64,000 nucleotides of DNA. Origin: Cavia porcellus. Taxonomy: Eukaryota > Chordata > Mammalia > Rodentia > Caviidae. Both the position numbers and the translations under genes were made by a program. Shown here piece by piece: positions 35,160-46,300 of the stretch. The stretch lies in NCBI RefSeq assembly GCF_034190915.1, contig NW_026947484.1, positions 139,226,982 through 139,290,981 of the forward strand, written 5' to 3'. Every line of letters begins with the position of its first letter. Within the stretch, counting starts at the first letter, position 1. The notes under the pieces are model-generated. The model had not been told where the DNA came from and did no database searches. It was given only the letters and a program-made list of their open reading frames with translations.

Positions 35160-35600
35160 ATAAGGCAATGACCAATAGCAACAAACAGTATGACGGAGGG
35201 TGTGATAAAGGGTTATACTAGAAAAGTAATAGATAAAAGGAGAAGTAGCAGTAGCTGGATCTGGCAACAACTTTGATTTGAGAAAGTGGGGAAAGTGAGC
35301 TCATGATGCACCAGAGGCAAACACATTTGACTCTTTTACATACGTATGGGGATGTACACTAATCATCAGGGAGTGATTTCCTTTGTGCTGAGTTTTGGAA
35401 ACTTTAAAGATAACTAGGAAAAAGCAAGTAGAAGAAAGAAACATAAAAACGATGAAAGAATAATTCAATCTTAAGACATTCTGCTATTTGCTAGTATTTC
35501 TTTAAGTGGCCCAGAACAAGAAACTATCATTAAAACAAAAACAAAAACAAAAACAAAACCCTGGGATACCTTGAGTTTTCATGAGTACTCACCTCCTCTA
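35160..35600. other. Intergenic DNA with an (AAAAC)n run
   Basis: An AAAAC repeat of about five units lies at 35534-35560. Nothing else is recognised. Confidence 0.5.
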
Positions 35601-35619
35601 CTAGTGCAGGAATTTCTTT

Positions 35620-36250
35620 TTTAAAAATTTATTTAAGATTAAAAAAGAAAAGAAAAACACAAAAGCAATACAACCAAACAACAAGAAACCAAATACAATA
35701 ACAATATAAGTTTACAAAACAAGATGATAGGAATTTGACAATGGTTGTAATATTATATATTGTTACCTTCAAGAGGATTGCTTAGATTAACAGATATAGA
35801 CATGTAAAATTGATCTAAACATATGATTATTAACTGTTATTTTTCAATAACTAATATAATTAATAGTATAGTCAAATTCATGCTGAGACCTGCAGCACCA
35901 GGAAACCAAGCAGCCCCTCCCCCCTTGCCTGTTTTGTTTTGTTGAGCTTCAGTATACATGAAGGTGTGGACAGTTATTTTGAGAATGAGAGACTCTATGA
36001 CAGCCATTAGTGGCTTCCTGATTGTCTGGTTTTGAAGACCTAAAATGCCTTTCTCATTTGGTTTTGTATGAATTCTCTGTATGCAAAGACATGGACAATA
36101 ATTTAAAAGAAAACAAGAGACAATATGATAGACAGTGAAGATCTCAGGTTGTCTAGCTTTGAAATTTATTCCTGACTTATGTCCTATTTTGTTCTGTTTT
36201 GTTGTCTTTAATTTTACTCCTTTAAAATAAAACTTTTAAAAAGTGTAGTC
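35620..36250. repeat. Two L1 3'UTR-like fragments in opposite orientations
   Basis: 35935-36230 in plus orientation repeats a unit of about 125 bp: gacagttattttgagaatga at 35969 and a related ggacaataatttaaaagaaa at 36093. It resembles the 3'UTR units of the L1 at 53820-54290. 35625-35760 resembles the same family in reverse (compare 23550-23700). Divergence is high, so this is by-eye evidence. Confidence 0.5.
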
Positions 36251-36339
36251 AAATTTATGTCTTTTTCCTTTTGTCTTCCTTCTTTTCTCTTTTCCTTTAT
36301 TCTAATTACTTTTTCTTTTTGGACAGGTTAGTGCAGGAA

Positions 36340-36905
36340 TTTCTCCTAGAGTACTGCTGAGGAACCAGACAATTCTCCCAGGCTGGCCATTCATAGTGGG
36401 AACAATTTCCCTGGGGCTGGCTCTCATGGTCATGTCTGGATAGTCATGCAGTTTTTCTTTCAATCACCACAAAGCTTCTCTTATTTAGGGGAGACTCTTG
36501 TAAACATGGGGACTTTTCTAGATAACCTATTTATTTGTTCTCCATGGGCTTTCCTGGTTGACATGCTAGTATAGGGAGATATGGTGTTAAGCACCAGAAA
36601 TAAAGTATTTCACTGTCACTTCATTCACATATAGAAGTGGAATATGGTGTTCTTCCCAGAGAATATTTTTAGATGTTGCCCAAAAAATGGAAATCTATAA
36701 AATCAGATCATTTTATTCTAAATATAGCCATATAAATCACATCATCTGCTTTTCAGAAATGTTTTTAGAAAATTATGACTGTAGGACTGATTTACTATGT
36801 ACGTATGTGGGAGGGGTTGGGAGGTTATATAAAAATGGTTTTACAGTCAGTAAAGCCAACACTTACATCAAATATTAAATATTTTATTTGAGAATCACTT
36901 CTTGT
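36340..36905. other. Intergenic DNA, nothing recognised
   Basis: No gene or confident repeat. Confidence 0.4.
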
Positions 36906-36911
36906 GACATT

Positions 36912-37385
36912 TTCCTGTGGTCTGAATATAGTTTTCTCTGAAAGATTTGTTAGAGTTTAATCTGCATTGTGAGGTACTAAAAAGGTAGAAAGTTAATCAA
37001 TGGTCTTTATAGATACGGCTTTTAAAGGGATTAAGGACTAGAAAGGCTTATCATAGTAAAGTTCATATAACTGAATACTGGTGGGTTTTTAAGAGAGATA
37101 GAGAAAGAGAGAAAGAGACAGACAGAGAGACAGAGACAGACAGAAACAGAGGCAGGGAGAGAGAGAGAGAGACAGACAGACAGAAACAGAGACAGAGACA
37201 GAGACAGAGACAGACTGACTCTGTCTTTTGTTATATGATGATCTACATTGTCTTGGGATTTTGTAAGAAGTTCATCACCAGAAGCTGTTCCTCATCTTTG
37301 AGTCACAGTCAATCAATTTCTCCACTACATCTTGCCTACTCTGTGGTGCTATTATCAGCAATATATAACTGATTAAGGCTAGATG
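36912..37385 (+). mobile_element. MaLR (MST/MLT-like) LTR remnant containing a microsatellite
   Basis: The order gtggtctgaatatagttttc, gatttgttagagtttaatct, gcattgtgaggtactaaaaa, and near the end gctattatcagcaatatata, actgattaag, follows MaLR LTR order on the plus strand. The middle has been replaced or expanded by a GAGA/GACA repeat. Confidence 0.55.
37091..37214. repeat. (GA)n/(GACA)n microsatellite
   Basis: A purine-dominated run of GAGA, GACA and AGAGACAG units about 120 bp long, with interruptions. It is located inside the LTR remnant, at the position where such LTRs carry a gagagag-rich segment. Confidence 0.93.
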
Positions 37386-37489
37386 CTTTATTTTAAGCAA
37401 TTAAAAGATAACATTATAACTGATATATCAAAGAGAAACACAAAACTGAGGAAACTTTGATCATACTTCCTATTCTATCTCTTGCTGAC

Positions 37490-37945
37490 TCCACATAGGT
37501 AAAGCTTAAAGGCAAAGATAGTGTTTCATTCTAGTTCTTGGTGCTTACATGGTGCCTGAAAAACAGGTGCTCCACTAATGCTTATTCATTGGATGTGTTG
37601 GGTTGGCTCATTTTGAACTCCCAGTTTTGTTGGTAAAAAATAATGATCAAATATTGAAAACCTGATGTGGTTCAGCCTAACATTTGCACTCTTATTTTTC
37701 TCCCACACTGCATGCCTTTGCCTTTTTCTCTATGCTGTCGTAGTTCTTTGTCCTCACTTCTGATTGAAAAGCCCTTTTATCTGTCCTAGACCTGTCACGT
37801 CCTTTCCCAAACCTCCTTGTCAGGCACTCGTTCCTGTGCTTACCCAGCATTTGCTCGTCTGTGTGCCCTCCACTAAACTACACACATACTGTGTTTCCCC
37901 TGTTGCTTTCGCAAAGTAGGCCTTTCACAAACATTTACCACATGT
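37490..37945 (+). repeat. L2-like 3' remnants
   Basis: 37490-37600 (aaggcaaagatagtgtttca, gttcttggtgcttacatggt, gcctgaaaaacaggtgctcc) resembles the L2 3' end. 37690-37945 is pyrimidine-rich and ends in a cacaaacatttacca word. Both are diverged. Confidence 0.4.
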
Positions 37946-38312
37946 TGGATTACAGGCCGAGTATAAGTCACTAATGTGCTGAAACCCAGTTTCCTTCTGA
38001 GAGAAAGAAGACAATCCCTGCCTAGCTAACATATCAGAATTGTTGAAAGTTAACATATGAAAGCTTAAAATGATTAACAGTAATTCCTCCAGGTTGTTCT
38101 GCCTATAAGGATGTTTAAAAGTCTTAATTGATAGTGATAGGCAATCTGTTTTCAGCTCAGTCACAGCAAGGAACTGACTCTTCTTAGCTAAAACATTTGA
38201 AAAGACACTCCATTTGACAATGAAGAAGCAATGTTGATCATCCATAGGCGAGCACACCAAGAGAGCGCAGACCTGTCTCCATGTTAGGGAAAGAGACCAA
38301 TACTGCTCTCTT

Positions 38313-38405
38313 TAGTATAGTATAGTATAGTGTAGTGTAGTGTAGTGTAGTATAGTATAGTATAGTATAGTATAGTATAGTATAGTATAGTATAGTATAG
38401 TATAG
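38313..38405. repeat. (TATAG)n / (TGTAG)n pentanucleotide microsatellite
   Basis: About eighteen pentanucleotide units. Runs of TATAG flank a central block of TGTAG variants, showing spread of a point variant by slippage. Confidence 0.95.
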
Positions 38406-38409
38406 TTGT

Positions 38410-39045
38410 TCCTTTCATTTAAATAGTAACATTGGCACACAGCACTAGACAGAGTGAACTGGAAGAAAACAAGGCTTCAGAAGAAAGCAACATAGTGATT
38501 TTGCTGTGTGCCTAAAGGAAGAACACAGGAACAATTACTGAAACACTGAAACAGGAAGGAGAGGAGAGGCTGGTGGTAGAGAGGGACATTAGACTCAGAA
38601 TATCATGGAAGATGTAAGAGAAGATCAAAGTCTTGAGAGAAGATTCTGACCTAGTAAAAAGGGATAGACCACTCCTTTGGGCACAGTAGTTAAGGTGTAG
38701 CTCAGGTTTCCTAACTAGGAGAAACTAGAGGCGAATGGTCCTTAAAAGTTATGTCAAGGAAGCAAATTTCTATTTAATTTTAATTAACTTGGGTTTATTG
38801 GACAGTGTTGCAGAAAAGTACATTAATCCCAAACATATCAGAGACATTGGGCCCCTAAAGCACAGTGGGGTTCTATATTTTGATACTCCTTACGAAGGTG
38901 GGTTTGAATCCTGACACTACTGGTTCTAAACTGAACTATGTTAGGCATTTTTTCAATCTCCTGTACATAAATTTCAATCTTAGTCATACAATGTTGACAA
39001 AATTGTGTAGATTTATGGGAATTAGATAATTCATATAAAGCAGTT
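38410..39045. other. Intergenic DNA, nothing recognised
   Basis: No gene or confident repeat. Confidence 0.4.
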
Positions 39046-39051
39046 GTTTTC

Positions 39052-39232
39052 ATAGTTTAGCAGGGATCAGGATCTCCTGAGAGGCTGTTAAGGAATAAAT
39101 TTCTGGGCTTATTCTCCAGGTTTCTGAGGTAGTAAGTTTGAAGTAAAGCTGGAAAATTTGCATTTCTAACAATTTCCTGCGGTGATGCTCATTTTGGTAG
39201 TTTAGGGATCTTTGAAAACATACTGTGCTACA
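39052..39232 (+). repeat. MER5-like hAT-Charlie DNA transposon remnant
   Basis: The order agcagggatcaggatctcct, gagaggctgttaaggaataa, atttctgggcttattctcca, ggtttctgaggtagtaagtt, aatttgcatttctaacaatt and ggtgatgctcattttggtag follows MER5 closely. Confidence 0.7.
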
Positions 39233-39399
39233 GGACGGATCTTTTGTCCCAGAAAGGCACATATGGTAAACGCTTGGTTTCCAGCATGGAGCTACTGGGG
39301 GCGTTTTTAAGAAAGGGGCCTAGCAGGGAGTTTTCTGGTTACTAAGAGTGTACCCTTGAAAAGGAGAGTGAAAATAAATGGATACCTCTTGTCCCTAAA

Positions 39400-41460
39400 A
39401 AGCAGAATAAGTATCTAAATGGCTACACTCCCTAAACTGATATACAGATTTAAAATATCAATAGTATTCCTCACAGAAGGTTTTGTTTAAAAAACAAACC
39501 AAGGGGACTCACAAGAAGCCAAACCACGCCTTCTGGTGAGCCAGCTGTGCAAACCACGCCTTCCTGTGAGCCAGCTGTGCACATTAGAAAACCAAAAGAC
39601 ACACCCTCAGCATACACTCACACACCACCCACCCCTGCACAGGGAGCAGCTGGCTGATTCAAAGGAACTCAGAGTGAGATGATAGCAACTGAGGTGAAAG
39701 GAACAGCTTGACGCTTATATTGTTCAATTGACTTTACAGGCCTTGAGCTGTGGTCTGGGCAGGCATCTACTTGGAGAACAGCAGTGTACACTGTAGCAAC
39801 TGTGGGGGATTTCCTCCTGTCTTGTTTTTGAAATCCAGTGTTTTGTTCCATTTTACTGCTTTGTTTTATTCCTGTGTCTGGTAACCTGAGCAATTATTTT
39901 GAAGATAACAATATGAGGTATAGCAAAGAACAAAACAACACCAACAAAAAACCAAAAGAAACTGAAAAACAAAAGCAAAAACTCCTGAAATTTATACAGA
40001 ACCAGAAGAGACCCAGAATAAAAAGCAATCCTGGGCAACAAGAAACATCACAATTCCAGATTTCAAGCAATATTACAAAGCTTCAGTGATAACCTTCCTT
40101 TTATCTTGTTTTGAAATTTTTATTTTTTTCTCTTAACAAAAAGCTACAGTGATAAAAACAGACCTGTTGACCCACAGAACAAAATATAGGATGTAGAAAC
40201 AACCCCAGGCACATTCAGTTATCTGATCTTTGATAAAGAAGCCAAAAGCATATGCTGCAGGAAAGACAGCATCTTTTAACAGAGATAATTGGTTACACAC
40301 ATGAAGAAGGTTGAATCTAGAGCATCTCTACCACCATGTAGCAAAATAAAAACCACAATGGATCTGAGACCTAAATATTAAAACACAAATGATCTGTTGG
40401 GAAAAAATGGGTAAAATTCTTAAAGACATAAGCATAAGTAATGTTTTTCTAAACAGAACAAACCTTAATTTCCCAAGAAATAGCATCAAGAATCAATAAA
40501 TGGGATTATATAAATTAGGAAGCTCCTGCAGAGCAAAGAAAACAATGAACAGAGTGCAGAGACAACCTACAGATGGAAAAGTCTGTCAGTTGCTCCTCTG
40601 ACAGAAGACTAATACCTAGAATATATAAAGAAATAAAATCAGATTCTACAAAATAAAAGACACAACTAGAAAACTTGGACAACTGAAATAAGTAAATATT
40701 TCTCAAAAGTAGAGGTACAAATGGCCAAAAAGTACATGAAAAATGTTCAATATGTCTGGTCATCAGAGAATTTCAAATTAAACCTTCATCCAAGATGCCA
40801 TCTTACTCCAGGAAGAATGTCCATCATCAAGTCAAACAATAACAAATGCTGACAAGGTTTTGCAGAAAAAGGAATATTTTTGTACATCATCAGTGGGAAT
40901 ATAAACCAGCACAACCACTATGGAAAACAGTATGGAAGGTCTTCAAAATTAAAAATAGAAATTTCATTTGGCCTACCTATTTCTCTTTATCTTCCCAAAG
41001 CAGTTAAAGGTATCATATTACAGTGATACATGCATCCCAATGTTTACAGCAGCAGAACTCATAAAAGATATATCTTGGCAGTGGCCTATATGTCCATCAA
41101 CAGATGAATGGTTAAAAAATGTGATATTTATGCACAATGGAGTATTGATCTGCTATAAAGAAGAATACATTTAGACATTTATAGAAAAATATATGTACCA
41201 TGAGAACACAATGTTAAATGAATTCAGATACACAAGATTAAATATCACACGGCTTTCTTATACGAGAAACCTAAATTATAAATAATCTAAAGAGCAAAAT
41301 AAAGGGCAATGGGAAACAGGGAGCCAGATCTTTTGTAAATGTAAAGGGGATATAAAGATTGAGGGAGGGTGAAAGAAGGGAGGGAAAGAAAAATAAAAAG
41401 AATTATGTGCATACATCAACTCCCTATGATCATTATGTACTATAAACATGTATCAAAAAA
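39400..41460 (+). mobile_element. Old L1 ORF2 3' part, plus strand, with a foreign block inside
   Basis: 39435-39480 (actgatatacagatttaaaa, tattcctcacagaa) and 39970-41350 both follow L1 ORF2 C-terminal sequence. The second part includes the region before the end of ORF2 (cccaatgtttacagcagcag, cttggcagtggcctatatgt). All frames are broken. The block 39484-39965 separates the two parts and does not belong to ORF2. 40089-40145 is a further small foreign piece. Confidence 0.7.
39484..39965 (+). repeat. Block nested in the L1: short tandem repeat plus L1 3'UTR-like sequence
   Basis: It has a roughly 34-bp unit present twice (aaccacgccttc(t/c)tgtgag-like words, about 39522-39580). This is followed by sequence at 39700-39935 that resembles L1 3'UTR units (caattattttgaagataaca near its end) and an A-rich tail. 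It is best read as a short L1 3'-end insertion into the older L1. Confidence 0.45.
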
Positions 41461-41469
41461 GGAATAATG

Positions 41470-41695
41470 GGACCCAGCCTCTCAGATTCTGTTTCTTTAT
41501 TCCCTGCCTCATGATAAGGTGACCATCTTTGCCCCTCCACATGTTCTTACCTTGATGTACCACCCTGAGAGAGGAATAAAAGCAATGGCATCTACCATTC
41601 ATGGACAAAACCCCTAAACTGTGAGTCAAAATGAACTTTTCTCTTTATAAATTGATTTTTCATATATTTGTTACAGTAATGAAAAGCTAACCTAT
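41470..41695 (+). mobile_element. MaLR-type LTR 3' half, plus strand
   Basis: The order tctttattccctgcctcatg, cttgatgtaccaccctgaga, cccctaaactgtgagtcaaa, atgaacttttctctttataa, ttgttacagtaatgaaaagc follows a MaLR LTR 3' end. The 5' half is missing. Confidence 0.6.
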
Positions 41696-41696
41696 A

Positions 41697-41770
41697 TTGC
41701 TATAAAATCTTTAGTACAGTGCCTTGCTACATAGTGGGAACCCAATTGTATTAGCTATGGTGTTAACCAT
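41697..41770 (+). repeat. MIR-like 3' remnant
   Basis: taaaatctttagtacagtgc, cttgctacatagtgggaacc and a ttagctat word follow the MIR 3' part. Short and diverged. Confidence 0.5.
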
Positions 41771-42139
41771 CTTTATGTAAATAACAGGAGTGTTTCTGGG
41801 AGGGAAAAAAAGTCAGATTGGGCCCATATAATGACATTGTTTTAATGAATGTTTGTAAGGCATCTGTAAAGCCAAAGACATACCCACTGTGTTCTGAGTA
41901 CATAGCTGGACAAGATGCGTCAACTAGGTTTTATCAGAACACTAAGCTATCTGACCATTGTTATAGTCATTTAAAGTATTTTTCACCATTCAACTCTCCA
42001 CAATTAAAAAAAAAATCAAATGATGAACCACAGTTAAATTTCTTTTCAGTTCTTCATTTCTACTAAAGACTGCATTGGGTCCTACAAATGGAAGTGGAAG
42101 GGATGTGAAAATAGATCTTAACTTCCTGGATAATCAGGT

Positions 42140-42690
42140 ATGAGGGTTAACTTTATGTGTCAACTTGGGTTACTCAGATAGCTGATGAAATATTTCTGGA
42201 TGTCTGTGAGGGTATTTCCAAAGAAGACAGGGATTTGAATTAGAAGACTTGGTAAAGAAGATCTGCCTCCATCAATGCAGGCAGACATCATCTGATCCAT
42301 TGAGCAATCACCTGAACAGAACAAAGAGATGGAGGAAGGGACAATTTGCTCTGCTCTTGAGCTAAGCACTTTTTTTTTTTTTTTTTTCCTATACTGGGAT
42401 ATAAGGGCTTCTGGTTCTTTGGTATTTAGACTCTAGAACTTACACCAGAACCCCCTCAGTTCCATATTCCTTGACTTCTAAACTGAAAATTACACTGTCA
42501 GCTGCACTGGGTGATAATTAAAGTTGAACTGAATTATGTCACTGGCTTTCCTTAGTCTCCAGCTTGCAGATAACATATTGTGGGACTTTTTAGCCTCCAT
42601 ACTTATGTAAGTTAATGAATCTTCTCTTAGAATTCTGCATAGAATCTATTGGCTCTGTTCCTCTCTGAGATCTCATATAGGACACACTCT
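42140..42690 (+). mobile_element. ERVL-class LTR-like remnant, plus strand
   Basis: gagggttaactttatgtgtc, aacttgggttactcagatag, tctggatgtctgtgagggta, gcaggcagacatcatctgat, gagatggaggaagggacaat and, later, gactctagaacttacaccag and ctccagcttgcagataacat follow, in order, a common mammalian repeat that I recall as an ERVL-class (MLT2-like) LTR. The family name is uncertain. A T-run at 42371-42387 interrupts it. Confidence 0.55.
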
Positions 42691-42719
42691 CTTAATTTTA
42701 TAGGCCAATTTTAGTCATA

Positions 42720-42764
42720 ATTACACAGATTATGTAATTGATGTATTACACAGATTATGTAATT
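42720..42764. repeat. Exact 20-bp direct repeat
   Basis: attacacagattatgtaatt occurs at 42720-42739 and again at 42745-42764. Each unit is a partial palindrome (attac ... gtaat). Confidence 0.95.
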
Positions 42765-43256
42765 TCAAAGGACAGTAGTAATAGAAAGAATTCAAATATG
42801 AGCTCACCTGGGCATAGGCTTTGCTCCTTAGAAATTATTATAGCTTACATAGTTATTTCTCTTCTGAGAGTGTATCTATAGTACCTTTAGTTCTGTGGAA
42901 GCTGTTGCAAGAAGGTAAAAAATATCACACAAACAGACAATTGATTTGATAGCTCCTTCTTTAATTTTGTCATTTTCTAGTTTTGAAATAGGGTTTGTCT
43001 GAAAAGGCTGGGAGAGCCTGGGAGAGAAATATACCCAAAGATGCTCTGGTGCTATGGATATTCCATTTCAAGAAAAGATCCAAAAGGTAAAATATTTCCT
43101 TTTTCCATATGCCAGGGTAGCTCTAAGAATCTTCAAGAGGAACTTTTAATTTGGTTTCTAGGATGTGGTGTTTTTTAGATTAGGTCTGTTCTATTATAAG
43201 GATCAATGCTTTCTTCTATCAAGTACTATGGGTAAAACTTTTTGCCTAATATCCTA

Positions 43257-44645
43257 GTTATGTGTAAATTGTCACCATGGTAGCAAACTCTTCTTTTGTT
43301 TTTACTCCTGCTTCTTCACCCACGTTTTTTATTCTTAAGTTATAGATCCTCGTGTCTTCTTCTAGCCTTTGTATTGTTATTGCCAGTTTCCTTGTTATTA
43401 AGAGATCTCTCCTTTCATGATCACTCATTGCAAACCTTTCTTCAAGGTTTGATAGTCTATCCTTAGCTTCTTTCAAGCATTTCTGCCAGCTTTCAGTGGA
43501 GTTTTTAATTTCCTGGTAATCTCTATGAATCTGCCACATGTATTCTAGATTTTCTTTATATTCTTCATTGAACATTTTTCACTTTTTTTTTGTTCCTCCA
43601 TTCTTCCGTGTGTTCTTGAGAGGTGCTTAACATTTCTTCTATTAATCTACTTATATCTTGCTTTACTTGAATCAATATTTCAGTTTCGAGCTCATCTATG
43701 AAGTCCTGAAGATATCTCTTTATGTCTGCTGATATGGTGTCTGACATTGCATGTTTGCTGCCCTGTCTCTTTTGTATTTACCGCTCCTGGATCAATATTT
43801 TCAGAGTTGGGGGTTGAGGGCATTTTTTAATTTCTTTCTCTTGTCATGTGTTTGGTTTCTTCCATAGAGGTGTATAGTGGAGGTCCCAGTCCCTTTCCTT
43901 GTTGGTTATGGTTCTTCTGAAGTGCGCTGGCTAGGGATTTCTGCTCTCTTCAGTTTGCTGATCGTCACTGAGGCGCAAGCAGGGCGGCGTATGGTGGCCC
44001 CTCCCCTCCGGGCCAATCAACCTTTGGGAGCCTTCACCACGTTAGTGTGTGCTGCCCATATGGAATCAGTTTGGGACAACTTATCGGGTCCTGGCCAGGG
44101 GCATGACCCGGGCCAAGCAGATCCTACCAATCTGCTCTGGGAAGGGAATAACTGACTGAAGTCACTGCCTCTCCTCGTTCAGGCCCATCCTGCCCAATTC
44201 CAACATGTTGTCCAGTTGGTCACCCCTTTCCCGTGGGAGGGCCTTATTCCTAGCACTCACCATGAGTTAATGCAGGTCCCTTGTGGGCTCTGTTCTTCGT
44301 TGGGCTTGCCAACCTCCTACTTCAGCACGACCACAGCTCCGGCGAGTTGTGGAAGTGCAAGTTTGCGTGGCTCAGGTGAGTTAAGGTGGTGTGGGTTTGG
44401 GCTGCTCTGGCAAGAATGCCATGACAGCTAATCTTAGCTGCTCCAATGGTAGCTCTGGGACCATGTGTTTAACCAGCTCTTCCCTTTAGTTTCTTCCTGG
44501 GTCTCAAGGATCCATCTCCCTCTGTCTGGACCTCTGCAGGATGTTTTATTCCGGCATCTGAGTTGTCTCTCTCAGTGAGGCTCTGTATCCTGCTGCATAT
44601 CAACCTGCCATCTTTAGCTCCTCCATCTTGGTAGTAAACTCTTTA
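43257..44645 (-). mobile_element. 5' end of an L1 (5'UTR and N-terminal ORF1), minus strand, 3' part missing
   Basis: Read on the minus strand, the element starts near 44640 with ccaagatggaggagctaaag, a typical L1 5' end. It runs through a GC-richer 5'UTR to an ORF1 start at 43747. ORF1 begins MSDTISADIKRYLQDFIDEL and is acidic and coiled-coil-like (heptads with EELETEILIQVKQDISRLIE-type spacing). A frameshift near 43570 breaks it, and it continues to about 43258 with a NLEERF ... LRIKNVGEEAG segment leading towards the RRM domain. No ORF2 or 3'UTR follows on the left, so the fragment is truncated at its 3' side, opposite to the usual L1 pattern. Confidence 0.8.
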
Positions 44646-44822
44646 CAAGCAATTCCTGTTACAAGATCAATCTCACTATCAGCTCCTGGTGCATAGTTAG
44701 GATCGTCATTTTCATATTCAGGTATAGGAAATGAAAGTGCACAATAGCTAGGTTTTCTTTATGTATTTATTTGCATATATATAAATATAAATATGTATAT
44801 TATGTATTTTATTTTATTTTAT

Positions 44823-44904
44823 TTTTTTTGGTACCGGAGATCAAACTCACAACCTTGTGCTTGCCAGGCTGGCACTTATATTGTTGAGCTAAATCTCCAG
44901 CCCC
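44823..44904 (-). mobile_element. ID SINE, minus strand
   Basis: T-rich start, ggtaccggagatcaaactca, gtgcttgccaggctggcac, gttgagctaaatctccagcc. It is preceded by an AT-rich stretch (44755-44822). Confidence 0.9.
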
Positions 44905-45002
44905 TAGAGGGACTTCTTATTATAGAGAGACTGAGGTAGAAGTGAGATGAGCAGCTTCCCCTCATATTGGATGTGTCAACTCTCAACATTATATTTATCA
45001 GG

Positions 45003-45105
45003 CTTTTTTTGGGGGGGAGTGGTACTGGGGATTGAACTCAGGACCTTGTACTTATCAGGTAGGTGCTTGTCAGGACCTTGCACTTATCAGGTAGGTGCTT
45101 GCACT
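45003..45105 (-). mobile_element. Partial ID-like SINE with an internal 32-bp duplication, minus strand
   Basis: ggtactggggattgaactca is followed by two copies of a 32-bp unit (caggaccttg ... aggtgcttg) at 45039-45070 and 45071-45102, one mismatch or so apart. The tRNA-like 5' end is missing. Confidence 0.75.
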
Positions 45106-45424
45106 TTTTAAGTTTCTGTAGTAAGTTTAAAAGATAGACCTCAGGAACTATCTTTGTAATTTTGAGAGGGAAACATGATCGTGATTGGCTGACTCTAGAT
45201 TTAAAATAGGTAGTTGTTTGCTGATTTGCTGACATAAATGAAATCAGTGGTTCAAGTCTTGTATTTCCAAACTCACTTTCAAAATCACAATGTTTGCTGG
45301 CTTGAAGATGCTGCTTCACAGAGCTTTATGAAAATGAAAAAAATAAAAACAAAACAACACAACAACAAAAGCAAACCAATCAACCAACCAACCAAAACAT
45401 ACTACTTCCTCAAGGAGTAAAGGT

Positions 45425-45560
45425 TTTACTTCTGGATTTGCTTCTTACTCTATGAGCTAACTGTGCTCCCTGAGTTTCACTTTCTGCATATGAGAATGAC
45501 AATACCTCTTCCCTAAACTGAGATAAAGGTAAAAAAGGGTTAGTTAAAATAATAATCCAG
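45425..45560 (+). repeat. MIR SINE remnant, plus strand
   Basis: tgcttcttactctatgagct, gagtttcactttctgcatat, gagaatgacaatacctcttc follows MIR order (acttactagct, cagtttcctcatctg, ataatagtacctac). Confidence 0.6.
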
Positions 45561-45578
45561 AGACCTGTACAATTCTTT

Positions 45579-45693
45579 CTTTCTTTTTTTTTTTTTTTTG
45601 TCTTTTTCCTTTTTATCGGTACCAGGGATCGAACTCACAACTGCCTGCTTGCAAGGCAGGCGTTTATGCTGCTGAGCTAAATCCCCAGCCCCA
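45579..45693 (-). mobile_element. Young, near-intact ID SINE, minus strand
   Basis: A long T-run is followed by gtctttttcctttttatcgg, taccagggatcgaactcaca, gcttgcaaggcaggcgttta and gctgagctaaatccccagcc. A perfect 16-bp target-site duplication, acctgtacaattcttt, flanks it at 45563-45578 and 45694-45709. It landed in the MIR-bearing intergenic DNA just downstream of WARS2. Confidence 0.96.
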
Positions 45694-45907
45694 ACCTGTA
45701 CAATTCTTTTACAATGAATGAATCAAGTTGAAATAATGCAACATATTCACAAGAGGGTATCCCATATATTTCAATTAAAAATCAAACAAGTATTTGCTGG
45801 AATGATCAGTGTGGCCCCTGGAGAAACAAGCAGCTTAGATACATTAAGTCAGGCAATATCTCAGTGATAGAGAAACCATATAATAACCAACCTGTTCCTA
45901 TGAGATC

Positions 45908-46300
45908 TGTTATGGTTGAATTTAGAAAGACTCCCAAAGTCTCGTGTGTTCAGAGATGTTTTAGAAGGTGATTACATCATAGAATGCTATACTCATCAAT
46001 AGATTCATCCACTAATCAATCCATAGTTAAATATGCTATTAGGAGGTTGGGTATGGTTGGGGGCTGGCCACTGGTGGTGTATTCTTATTCCTGGCTCTTC
46101 TTTTCCTCTCTCACCTCTTGGCCTGCATGACATGAACAACTTTCCTCTGCCAGGTTCTTCTACTATGCCCCTTCTGCCTTGGAGCCAGCTGAGTATGAAA
46201 TGAATTCTCTAGAAATCATAAATCAAAATAAACTATTCCTTTTTTAAGTTGTGAGTGTCAGGTATTTCCATTCCAGTGAAAGGGAAGTGAGTAAAACAAA
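45908..46300 (+). mobile_element. MaLR-type solo LTR, plus strand
   Basis: It opens tgttatggttgaatttagaa and closes with gtatgaaatgaattctctag, aatcaaaataaactattcc (poly-A signal), ttgtgagtgtcaggtatttc and gtgagtaaaaca. There is no internal coding sequence. Confidence 0.65.

Noticed and set aside
37091..37214. CRISPR-like regular array
   Set aside because: It is a simple GA/GACA microsatellite without unique spacers, in a mammalian genome.
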